From: Apus apus
Taxonomy: Eukaryota; Chordata; Aves; Apodiformes; Apodidae
Direction: 5' to 3'
NCBI RefSeq assembly: GCF_020740795.1
Contig: NC_067282.1
Location: 180,820,274 to 180,884,273, forward strand
DNA length: 64,000 nucleotides
This document shows positions 27,135-39,500 of the stretch, one piece after another (the first letter of the stretch is position 1; each line of letters opens with the position of its first letter). The translations under genes were made by a program, and so were the position numbers. Under the pieces are notes generated by a model that was not told the DNA's origin, did no database searches, and saw only the letters and a list, made by a program, of their open reading frames with translations.

Positions 27135-27374
27135 AACAAAAATGGAATGCTTTTGGTAAAACACAGAACATGAGGATAGCAAAATAATGCGACTACCTTA
27201 ATACAACAGTTCTGTCAAGCTCAAGAATCAAGATTAGTCAGTCTGCTAGTCTGACAAAATAGATATGGCTCATATTTGCAGTGCAAAATAAAACAACTGT
27301 GAACTGTGGGATGGGAAACCATAGGTGCAGTATGTAAACAAAATGATTGCCAGAGCCTTTCCCTAGCATTTTGT

Positions 27375-27523
27375 TCAAATCTTATGATTTTGGTACACAG
27401 CATCACGGTACTCCTGCACTGCCTTGTGAAGGGGATCCAGATCAGCATTGAAATTTTTTGAAGATCCATCAGTAGATACCATGGGAGAAGCTCCAGGAGA
27501 TGCAGTTTCAAGATCAGCAGTGG
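27375..27523 (-). CDS. ANKRD26: ANKRD26-like exon w28, C-terminus and stop
   Basis: Follows TTCTCCCTAG. It encodes [20 protein letters not shown] and then a tail with [20 protein letters not shown] ending NHKI, then TGA at 27375-27377. The ADLET...DGSSKN...EY pattern matches the ANKRD26 family C-terminus. Confidence 0.92.
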
Positions 27524-30500
27524 CTAGGGAGAAAAGACAACATTCTTGATGTTACTTTTACAATAGAGAGGGGCAGATAGGTCACTGTAAAAATACTATG
27601 GGTAACTGGAGAGACTAAAATCCAGAAAGAGATTTAAAAACTTCCAAGGGAACATAACAGTGAAAGGGCTAGGCACAAAGAAACATTTTTTTCCACATTT
27701 ACTTCTCAGTCAATAGTATTTCTAAAGCTATTGAAAGATTTCAGATTAAAAGCATACAGGAACAGAAGGCAATTGTCTCAGAGGCTACCAGTTTTGAAAT
27801 AGCACCAGTCACTGCAAAGTGGTGACTCGGGAGGAACAATTCTCAAATAGGTGTTCTTTGGCCACCTGGCCTCATTTTACAGAGCATATTTTATGCCATG
27901 TAGTACAAGCATTCAACTCCTCTTATGTTTGCCTTAAACACTGTGGAATGATCTTTGCCTAAAGAAAGGCTGTCTTTTGTCACAGATTATACTCTTGCTT
28001 ATTCCAAAGTGGATAAGAGCAGCAAAAACCAAGAACAGCAGAGAATGTGCTTCTTATGCTTTAGTGCTAAATGCAATCAATGTACATGGAAGTAGTGATG
28101 GCTGAGGTCTGTAAAAATTCATCTCAGTGGTTCTTTTATGTTTGTGATTGCGAACTAACTCTAGTGAAAGATGACTTCAACTTAAGCCAAGTGTGTCTGT
28201 CTGGAGGAAATGGCTTCGTTTTCTTTGCACTTGATTTTTTCCAGGCAACTGTGTAACATTCTACACAGTATTTTGGCAACAGGGAGTTTTCGCAGTCAAG
28301 TCTCAACTGGAAAGCTAGCGGAAAAAAACACCCATGCTTAGCAGAGGAACTTGACAACTTTCAGGCCATTATTTTCAAGAGTTAGGAGCAGTCACCTTTT
28401 GCCTTAAAAGTACTCCCAACAGAATGACACATTACCTTCTTCAAGTATTTTAGAGATGTTTTCATCCAGTTTCCGCTGCATCTAGAATAATGCAGAAGAT
28501 ATGCAATTAACATTTTGGCAATACTTCTAACACATTCTTAAAATCCACACATAATGTGATAAAATCTAAAAAAAATCACCCCAAGTGGAGACATCTTGGT
28601 TTGGGGTTGGATTTTTAATGAAGGGAAACTCTTGGGTCAGCCAGGCTGTAGCATTCTCACTGCTGAGCAACATTGACTGTAGCCCCAAACAATATGCAAC
28701 TCACCAGCTGGATTATAAGGAGGCATTTAAAAATAAACAGGAGAAAGCACAGTGGAGGCACTGCAATGAAGGTGTGGCTAAAGTCTTATCATCAAAGGCA
28801 TGAGAATAATGTCAGCTAAATGCTCAGATATAGACAAATGCCATCCATAGGGACAAATTCCCTTGAGGCTGGCTTCTGTACTTCCTAAAAGAAGAGGTGC
28901 AACAGCAGCTGCTGCAGGACTGACACACACCATTGTCCAGACAAAAGAATGAGCTGATGTTCTTATTTTCTCCACCTTAAGATGGAGAATTGAAAAAGAT
29001 CCTAAAGATTATGCCAAGATTTTTATTTATTGTTATTGCAAATGCCATGACACACTGAAATAAAAATAAAAACAGACACAGCTTTTTCTTGTGACCTTTG
29101 TACTTGGGAAAGACAGCAGCAACCACAGCTTCTGCACCAGAAGTGCTGTGGGTTTTACTGGGTAACCACAATCAGCTTGGATCACAGGAAAAGAGCACTT
29201 ACTCCTCTCTTCCCTAGGAGGTGGTTACTTCTAGTACCAATTAATATATTATCACTTATGATTCTGACTTTGAAGTCCCCATAAGAAGAAATCAGATCTT
29301 TTGAAAAGTCACAGTCCAAGCACTTTATGCTGTTGCTTACACATGTGACTTGCACATTGTTTTCTGTCAAGTTAGTAACTCATTAAAGTGAACTTCAAAA
29401 CAGGCACCATTCAGCTTCCAGGCCTACAACGGCCACGAAGATGCTGAAGGGCTTGGACTACACGAGCTACATGGAGAGGCTGAGAGAGCTGCGATGGTTT
29501 CTCTACTGGAATAGACAAAGCTCAGGGGGACCTTATCTAGGTATATAAATACCTGGTGGGGGGAGTAAAGATGGAGCCAGACTCTTCTCAGTGGTGTCAA
29601 GAAAAAGAATAAGAGGAATGGGCACAAATCAAGATTAGAGGAAATTTCACTTTAACATAAGGATTTTTTCATATTCTTTCCTTTTCAAGTTGTAAATATG
29701 GTCAAACACTGGAAGAAGTTGCCCAGAAAATGCTGTGGAGTATCCACCCTGGAGATGTACAAAACCTGACTGGACATAACCCTCAGCAACCTGCTACGGA
29801 CGACTGTACTTTCAAGCAGGGGTGGAGTGTGACTAGATCACCTTCAGAGGCCTCGTCCACCCTCACCCATTCGTCATTTCTTTTGCTTTAGTACTGAAGC
29901 CCTGGGGAATTAAGCATTTCTAGCAACATGCCCACAAAGAGCTGAAACATGTACCATGTACTCAGCAGGCCATGGAGAGCAAGAGCCTCAGGAAGGGAAT
30001 CACTCTGCATGCCCTCAGGAGCAGGCAGTAACTCCATGGGCCAAAGAAGTGGGGACGTAAACCAGCAAAGCTGAGGGAAGGGCCTTCACTCCAGGACTAA
30101 AGGGACAGCTGGAAGCACATTCACCAGCTCCTCCAGAAGAACCACTCAGTGGTACCTTGTTGGAATACTCTGTGCCTTCACAGGTAGAAGAGGGGAACAT
30201 GGAGCTGAAAGAACAATGGAAAAGGAATCTCCAGATCCCCAAACCTCTAATAGTTTTCAAGTAGGTACAAACAGCAGTAAAACCCTGGGGAGAAGAGACC
30301 CCTAACGTGAAATAGGATGCAGATGACACAAAAAAGCAGGAAAACTAATGCCTAGACCAAAAGGTGACCCCAAAACAGCAGCAATCCTAAGCAAAGCAGT
30401 AGCAGCTGTGTTAGAAGAAACTACTTTCAGAAAAGGATCCCCCAGATTCCCAAGCATCTTTATGATTCTTATCCATGCCTGAGGAAAGAGAAATAGGTGG

Positions 30501-33500
30501 AAACAAGAACACACTGATTTCTGAAAGGGGAATGAAGAGCCAGGGAAAATACACCTTTGAGGAGTATAACTGGCCTCCACTGTTCTCTTCCTCCCCAGCC
30601 CCCTGGAAAAGACAACACAACTAGCTATCCCAAACCTCCTGAGAAGGTACTTCTCACCTCACTGCACAACTCTTCATACTGGGTTTCCCTGCTGCAGTCA
30701 CCTTCTCAAATTCCTTTTCAGAAAGCAGTGTTGACTTACTGCTTACCCACACAGGTTGCTTGAGCACAGAGTAAGCTGGATGGTGTAAGACTCCATGAGG
30801 TGATACTCTAGGAACTCAAACTTCAGAACACTACTGGCAAGTGGGTAACAAAACTGGCAAGGAGGGGTAAACAAGCCTACTTCTATAGTTTAAAGAAGTT
30901 CCACTATAACAGGTGAAATCCATACACTGTCATCTTACAGATCCTTAACTACCACAGAAGCCATAACATTACAAATACATAAAGGATAAAAGCAGCCATT
31001 CTTTCACTTGGACACACTAACCATTTAAAAATATTGGCACTATGAGAAAAATGTGAATGCATCACTAAGTTTTAATCAAAACCTATACAGCATAAGTAGA
31101 CACAATATTTCCAGTATAAAATACCATCCAACATTAAACAATACTGGCTACAAACCTTGTCATGTATCTGGCTGCAGACAAAAACAAAAACAAACAAAAA
31201 AAAGAGAACAGATTGTTGATTAAGGAGCTGAAGAAGAAAGAAAAACGGCCTTAAGTTCAAAGGTCTTCAGGGAGAAATAACATGAGCTACATGTAAAGGA
31301 AAAAAGTTAAAAAGCTAACAATACAAAGACTGCTACAATACAAGAGTGCAGATGGAAAAGAAAATCAGAAAAGTAATTGAATTTGAGAGAAAGTGTAGGA
31401 GCAAATAGTCCCTTTCTCACATTCTGTAGAAAACTGGTTTCATAAATCCACTAATTCACACTGGTTGCAGCTAGCAGAGTTCACTACTGTTTTCTAAGTC
31501 AAGACACATTCATTTTCACCAGCCTTTAGCACAATTGTTAGGATTTCAGCTTAAACATTTGTTAAACCTACCAACAGGACTCCAGTTCCAAAATCTCCTT
31601 GCAGCAGACATTCCTTGCCTTAGTCTACAGACTAAGGCAGCAGTTCCCAGGTGATGATACAGACACTGCTAACAGTCCCTCACATTTCTCTTTCATCTGC
31701 TTCATTCAATTTAGTTCTGGATGATGATGTGCCAATTCATGAGCAGTTTGGGAGTCAGAAGACCAGATCATTAAAAAAACCCTGTCAAAGATCTCTTTAC
31801 TCCTGTGAAGGACAGGCAATACACACCTACATCCTTCTTATGATGCAAAATACATTTCAGCCAACCTCCTTCCAGAGCATAATGAACTGCTGGTTGCTGC
31901 AGACACTGTTTGTCATTACATGACCAGAATTTTCAAGTACTTGCAATTTATTCCTCATTCCTGGAGCTGTAATAAAAGTGAAAACAAAAAAACCCAAACA
32001 CTCCAAAGACATATGCATGTGATTGGGATTTTACTGGTCAGTGACCTTGTGTCATTATGAACCTTTCTGTATTTTCCAGGTACTTTTTCACTTCCATTTC
32101 AAGGTTAACTTCTGTAGCATATATATTTGATAAGGGGGAGGGGCTATACTGTAATGGAGCACTTTTCTTTATAGTGTTTCTTAAGAAGAAAATGCTTATT
32201 TTTTGCTGAGCTTGCAACATCTTCAAAATGTAACGCTATAGGCATAATCACTGCCATTTGCCTCTCAGGTTATGTAGTGCATTAGGAGAACTGGAAACCT
32301 TTCAAGCCTTGAAACTCCAAATTCCTTAGCTATGTCTAAAGGAAATGTGTCCACTTGTCAGAGGAGCACTTCTTTCTCAGCATGACTTACCACTGTTTTT
32401 TTCTCATTGTTGCACAGACAAGGAAGAAATACCAGCATTTTGAATATTAGCAGTGTGAAGTACTTGCACAGAGAGCTTTGACTAAAGCAGTGCAAGACAA
32501 CTAAGACAACTACCTGAGGTATTCTGCCATTTAAGCTCCTTAACTCCCTGTCATGAGAAGCTTCAGTGGCAAAAGCATTTGTAATCTCCAGCCCAGAAGG
32601 CACTGCTCAGCTTGAATTCAAGGCAAGACAAATTCTGTAGAAGGGAACCAGGCTACTGGGAAAGATCTGAGGCATAACTGAAGTGAACAGTGAAGTGGCT
32701 TAGAGTAATAGAAACTCTTCTATCTTTATATAATCTAGTGAACAGGCAGAGTACTAAGCAGCACAACTGGCAAAGCTCTTCAAAACAGACTAAAACTGTC
32801 ATCTTTGAATTCCTTCCTCATGCTCCAATTTGCCTCCTGAATGGCACAGGACTCTTGCAGAAATGATGGCACAGACCGTGCATCTAGGAATTTTGCATTT
32901 GGAAACTGATGGAGATTCACCCACCACCCATTAACGTATGCAGAGGGATACACACAGATTTTCCCTTTTATTCCAGACTTGAAGCTTTATTTTCCAATTC
33001 AATCGTCTTTCCTTAGATGCACATGTCAGGAATCCTGTACTTTCAGTTCCTCACACATATGGTGTGGCTTCAAACACTGTTAATGATGTACTGCACCCAG
33101 CTGAGGTAACTTAAGCCAGCAGTTCTAAGTGAAATACCCACTTAGATGCATGTTCTCTAGCAACTACATTTGACACTACAAATGGATTGTAACTTTAAGC
33201 TAAAAAGCACATCCTTGCTTATGGATACTCCCTAGCATAGTTGAAAACAGTATTTCAAAATGCTTACCTTAGCCACATAGGCTTCAACCCTGCTTCTGGA
33301 TGATAATGCATTCCCGTTTGCACTTAGGAAGCTTCCTCCTAGACTTAGACTTCTGTTCAGTGCCAGGTTGTTGCCAAGATGTCCCAGTTCAGTTGAATAC
33401 AGAACTGGGCTTGCAGCCAGACCTCCACTGACGATGCTACTTGCAATTAAAGATTTTCTTCTGTTGCGCTCCTGAAGGAGCTTAGCATTGGCTTCTGCTA

Positions 33501-36500
33501 GTTTCTCATTAGCTCTGAAACATTCAGAAATATACAAAGAATCATCTTTGGGAGTAACACTGCCACAAAGTCACTCTCTAGCTCTTTGTTCAGCGTCTGA
33601 AAGCAGAAGGGAGTAAGGACTAAATCAAAACCAGCATTTCATCTGCCCTGGGAGGTGGTGGAGTTGCCATCGCTGAAAGTGTTCCCGAAGTGTTTAGATG
33701 TGGTGCTAGTGGTTGTGGTAGCTGGATTACAGTTGGAGTCGAGGATCTTGAAGGCCTCTTCCAACCCTAATGATTCTATGATTCTATTAAATCCCTGATC
33801 AGTGGTGCTACTGCTGGAACACTAAAGAGAAATGAAGACAGTTCTCATTAAGGGAAAGCATCTTAAGGAACTTTCCTCACAAATATGACATCTTACACTT
33901 ACATACACAATGCTGACCAGATGCAGATGAAGAATTTTTGGAGGAAAACACTTGAGGAAAAAGTAGTATCTTATTACCACTCCAAGAAACATCTACTTAC
34001 CTTTCCAGTTTAGTCGCTAGGGATCCTCTACTTTTTACTTCCTCCAGATACAGCTGTTTGTATTTCTCCACTTCTGTCTGAGTGGATTCTTTTTGAAAAA
34101 TACTGTCTTGTTGGGTGTTTTTTATCTTGTCCAATTCCCATTCAAGATCTCTAATTCTGTGTTTTAGCTGGTTTCTCAGGGAAGCATGATGGCTGGCTCG
34201 GATTTGTTCTAAGCGGTCCTGGGAGGCTGCCTGTGCCTGAAGCAGATAACACACCTTCAACCATTGCAAAGAAAAAGACAGAACTCTCCCTGCCCACCAA
34301 CTGTACATACCCAATTTCAAAGGCCCAGCTTTACTCTGTGAGGCAACTGTGCTTCCTCACGACCATCAACAACCAAGGCAGAACCCCAGAGCTACCAGGC
34401 TAAGTAAGTCTTTTCATTTAGAAGGAATGCCCCCTCTTAGTGCCATTATTCATCAAAGCAACTAATGGAAGAACACTGTCTCTGTAGGACAGGGCATACA
34501 GAAAAGGATTCCTCAAAGAAATGAGGAGAATCCCTCACCTCCAGCTCTCCCTGCCACTTTGGTGACTTCTTTTCTGAGCACTTTCCCCTGTGCAATGACA
34601 AAGCAGGATCTGTATGTCTGGCCATGACAACTCCAAGTTTGTAATAGAGATTACAGACACGTGAGAAATTCACTTACCTGCAAAAACAGATTGACTTCTT
34701 GGAGTATTTGCCTTATTTCTTGTCCAGCTCGTTCTTCCATCTCTCTTTTACATTGTTCTATTTGCCTGTGATCCACCATGTTAGTCTCCAAATGATGTTT
34801 GAGGTTAGTCACCTCTTCTTTCAGCTGGCAGTTGCTCTTCTCCAGTTGTTTGTGGTTCCCACGCATGGTGGACAACTCTTCTCTCAAATCTTGATTTTGT
34901 GTTTCTAGCTGCATGCATTTTTTAGACTCTCTCTCCAGCTGTTGAGAAAGGTCAGCAACCTGTAGACAGAAAAAAGAAAGAAAGAAAAAAAAAAAAGGAA
35001 CTCAAAGGGATCTAAAAGCACCCAATTTGTGAAAAATTGGGAAAGGGTTGGCCATTGAAACTATAATTATCATCTGCTGACTCAGTGTTCAAATCCAAGT
35101 GAAACCAGGCTCTTCCTTTAAAACAAGAACAGCTTTCACAGCATTTCTGAGAGGATTCCCCAGGTTCCCATCCCGTCTCAGTCCTTCTGCAGTAGGTCAG
35201 GTCACACACCAAGAGGTACCAAACTGGCAGCATTTCACCCATAGGGCTAGGTGGAAAAGCACTAAAACTACTGTTCTGTGAGATGCCCATATGCTCATGG
35301 GAAGTGAAACACACCCATACCCAGGCACTTCTGGTTTCTTCAGAAACAACATGTATCATCCTTTAGAGGAATTTTCACATGCTGTCAACACAGTCAAGGC
35401 TTCATTATAGAACTAACAAGACAAGAAACACACACTCTTTTTTTCCATGACACTGAAAGATCTGTAAATAGTGGTTCAGAACACAGCTTTCCCAGCACTG
35501 ATGGAGGAAGACAGTCCCTTTAGGTCAAACAAACCTGAATAATGGGGAGAGAAGTAGATAAATGGGTTCATGCTACTGAACAGCCAGAGCAGCCTCAAAA
35601 GCACTTGTGGGAACTCTGCTTCTGGGTTCCCATGAGAAGAGAAAGATGGGCTGAGACTGCTACTGCTGAGCAAGAAATTACAGAACTTCTTCTGCATCAC
35701 CTCATCACATTGTGCCCTGGGAAGCAACAACACCTTTCAGAAAAGCATACCCTGAACTTTCTCCTGCTCCAGTTGTGCCTAATGTGGGGCTTGAGGGGTG
35801 ATCTTGGGCAAAGCCAACCAAGATGGTTGTTCCGAGTTGTGGCAGAGTTACTTCCCTCTCTTCTAGAGGAGGAATCCTTCTGTCAGACCTAGAAGATGCT
35901 GCCACGGCCTCAAGTTGCAGCCAGGCCTGTGCTGGGTCTCACTGCACTCAGCCCTCACCTAGGGATACGATGTCCTGGTAGGAATGCTGATCTGCCTGTC
36001 CCTATGGACTGGCCTGGCGATCTGCACTCTTGGCTGATCCCACTGACTGTCACTGAACTTGTTCTGCTCTTCTTGGGGAGGGCCTGTGGAGCAGTTCCTT
36101 GTCCCTCGAGGTCATGGACCCTGCCAGCCTTGCTGCAACTCTTCATCTCTCCCTTCCTCTACAAAACAGCCTGCCCTTGATGTGCCCTTGCAGATGCTGC
36201 TTTGCACATCATGTTTTCATCTTTACGCATAATCATGACTACACCAGTGTTAGTTATAATAATCTACTACTGTAACAGTAGAATGAGCATCAATAAAAGG
36301 TGACCAGTTCCAAATGACAGCCAAGGAAAAAAATCAACAACGTGAAAAGAAGTGCAGGGAAAGAATAACACAGGTTTCAGGAAAAAAATCACCACCACCA
36401 AAAAACCTCAAAGAAATCAGAGCTCACCTTTGTTCTTAATGTACCAACTTCAGTGACCATTTCAGAATACCTGTTCCTTATTTCTCCCTGCAAATTCAGC

Positions 36501-39500
36501 TGGGACACTTTTTCTCTCTCCTCATATTCCCTTAGTTTCCCTGTAGCTCTGCTCAGAAGTCTCTTCAACCTGCACAGCAAATTAGTCAAGAAAACAATGA
36601 AGCACAGGAACAACTGACCTTTTTCACATATGCTCGTATACAGACAGGGCTCGCTCAATCTTTAATGTGCTTGATGCAATTGGAATTACTGAGAAGAACC
36701 AGCATTCCTCTGATGAAAATCACCTGGAGGGTCCAAAGTTCACCCAAAAAAAAAGGATTCAGACTTGCCTCCCAGGAGAACCACAGGGCAGCCTGGATTT
36801 GAAGCTTTTGTGGCAGCTATTGAAGCCTACAGCCTCACATACAGCAGTGCCTTGCAAGAACTGACAGGAGGCTTGAATTCACTCACAAACAGTTATGTAC
36901 ACCTGTTTTTACACTGAAGTTCAAAAAAGTCTGACTTGCAGTCAGGGATATTAAAAGTCACACCTCTTACAGTCTTTCTGCAGCTCGATGTTTCTTTCCA
37001 TTTCTTGGTCCAGACGCAGTTCAACTGAGTGCTTCAACTCTGCCAGCTTCTTCGCTTTCTGTCTTTCACTGTCACACTTTCAAAAGAGAAAAGACAGATG
37101 ACACACACAGCATAGGAACAGTATCTAAAGGAAAGGCAAAAAAGTGGCAAAGATGCTGGAGGACACTTGTGGGAATCCGTCTGCTCACAGAAGGGATGGT
37201 ACATCATGGGAGAAAACAGGTCTATCTAAAGCTTTCAGGGGATCTCCCAACAACCAGCAGACAGGGCTTGTGGAAGAATTCTGCAACTCTTCAATGTTTC
37301 ATTGCCCTCTGCCATTATTTCCATCTTTTCTTTGTGGGTGTTTACTTGTTCACAAGTTGTTCTTCCTTGTGTTTTCTCAGACAAAACACGGAAGAGCTGG
37401 CAGCTGTTTTAACTTTGTAGTTATATTTTTCCTCTACAGAAAGGGAGAAAAGACTGCCCCTTGGAAACTGACAACCATTTCTTGTTTCCCAAGCACTAGT
37501 TTACCTCCTCTGAATTCCTTCACTATGTTTTCCTGAAAGGCTTTAAGCTACCACTATCCTGAAAACATGCAGTAGCTCCTGCATACATTGAAGTGGAAAC
37601 ATGAAGCATTTTAACCCTGCTCAGAAACCAGGGGGTCAGAAGGTGAGCAGAAGGAATCCAAGAAAGAACTGGGGAACTGCAGCCTTGCTTGATGTGCTCA
37701 ACTGATAGCAAACCCCACTGGGAGCTCTTCCCAACAGAACTGCTCCAGAATTTACACTAAGATAACCAGCTAGCTTTTATTTGTTTCCTGGATGATCCCT
37801 AAATCACAAGAAGGTCATGAATAGCAGAAATATCAGAAAAAGCTGATTATATAAGTACTTGATGAAAAGGTGATCAAGGTTCTCCTGGGTATTGGATAGT
37901 CATCTGGAGAATTTCCTGGACTCACCTGTTCCAAGAGTTCAGCCTTTTCCCTGTCAAGCTGAGCAACACGCTCTTCAAGGTGTGATCTCAACTTCAACTG
38001 CTCTTCCCACATGCTGTGCAAGTCCTTTGATGTCAGAGTCAGCACGTTCTGCTTTTGCATCTGAGAAAGAAACAGTGGAAAAAAGAAAATCTGCAATACT
38101 GCAATAAAAAGCAGTAACTTACATGGAAACAGGCCTAAGCTTTCTTCACTACATCCAAGAGCTGCAGTTAAGGTTAAATATACTTTAGGAAACATAACCA
38201 AGAACAGCAATTGAAGCTGGTGGAAAGAACAAACACGCTATAAGTGACAAGATGAGGCTACAGCTTGAGAGATAAGAAAACACACACAGAAAAAATCACC
38301 CTAAAACTTTCTTCCAGAGGCCTTCTGGAGTTCATAATGATACCTACTTCACAATATAAAAATTCCACTAGTGCCCACCACAGAAAATAGCCTCACTGCT
38401 TCTGTAGCAGCTTTGCATCTCCTGAGAGCAAGAAAATGTTTTCAAATCAGCAATGCTACTTAAGCTTCTACCCAAGGGGACCAAGATTTGCCTGGCAGAT
38501 GCATTTCAGTGGAACAGAACTTGCTGATTCAGTTCAAGTATAGAGAACGCAAGTTTACTAGCTGCTTTTAATGGCATTCTGTAAGAAAAAAAACCACAAC
38601 AAAACAACACAACAGATGGACAGAAAGTCATGAAAACCTTAGCACAGAGGCTTAGGATAAGAAAATCCTTAGGGTGTATGTGACATTCAGGATGTAGAGT
38701 GCTTGTCTCAAACAGTCCAAGAGATAAGTGGTGTACTTAGGCACTCAGGATATCTGTTCTGTGTCTTGAGACATCTAAGAGTTATACAAGATTTGTTGAT
38801 GGACTAAAGAGACGTCTCAGCAACCCACCAAACCGTTTTACTCCCCTCCCCTGCGATGTGTACCTGAGAACTGGGGAATTTAGTGTGGGACATGCCGAGA
38901 TTGGAGACAAAGGGGTTCTACAGCTGTTGCTGGGAGCAGAATATCCAGCGATAACCAGGCCTTGATATTTCATTAAAACCACCAACCTAGCAGGAAAAAA
39001 TGAAGAGTGCCAGTCTCCAGCTGCCTCCTAGGACCAAACCTCTACTGCAATAAACTAATCCTGTGGTGCCAGTTGTCTCAACCTCCTATTTTGCAATGGC
39101 TTATCTGATTAATTAGCCAGACAAAGACTATCTCCAGGACATAACCCTGGCACCATACCCCCCCTCCTATCTTGGAGAAGCACGAAGAAGACAGAAGGAT
39201 TTTCTCCCCTGTACAGGGAGAAAAGGGGGGGTGGAGAGGGCAAGAACTGTATAAAAATCTGGGACACTATGGGTGCAGGGAAGCACTTCCCCACTGACGA
39301 CATTGCCGGACCGTGGTGGTAACCATTCTCTCACTTGCTGTCCTCTGTATCTCTGCTTTCTTCTTTATTTTCTGTTTCTGTTTTCCGCCCTGTCCTATCC
39401 GCTCTAGGGACTTTGTTGTGTTACTCCAATACAGTTTGGTGTGCACATGACATCTCACCTCGTTTGCATCTTAATTTCACCATCTGGGATCACCTTTAAA

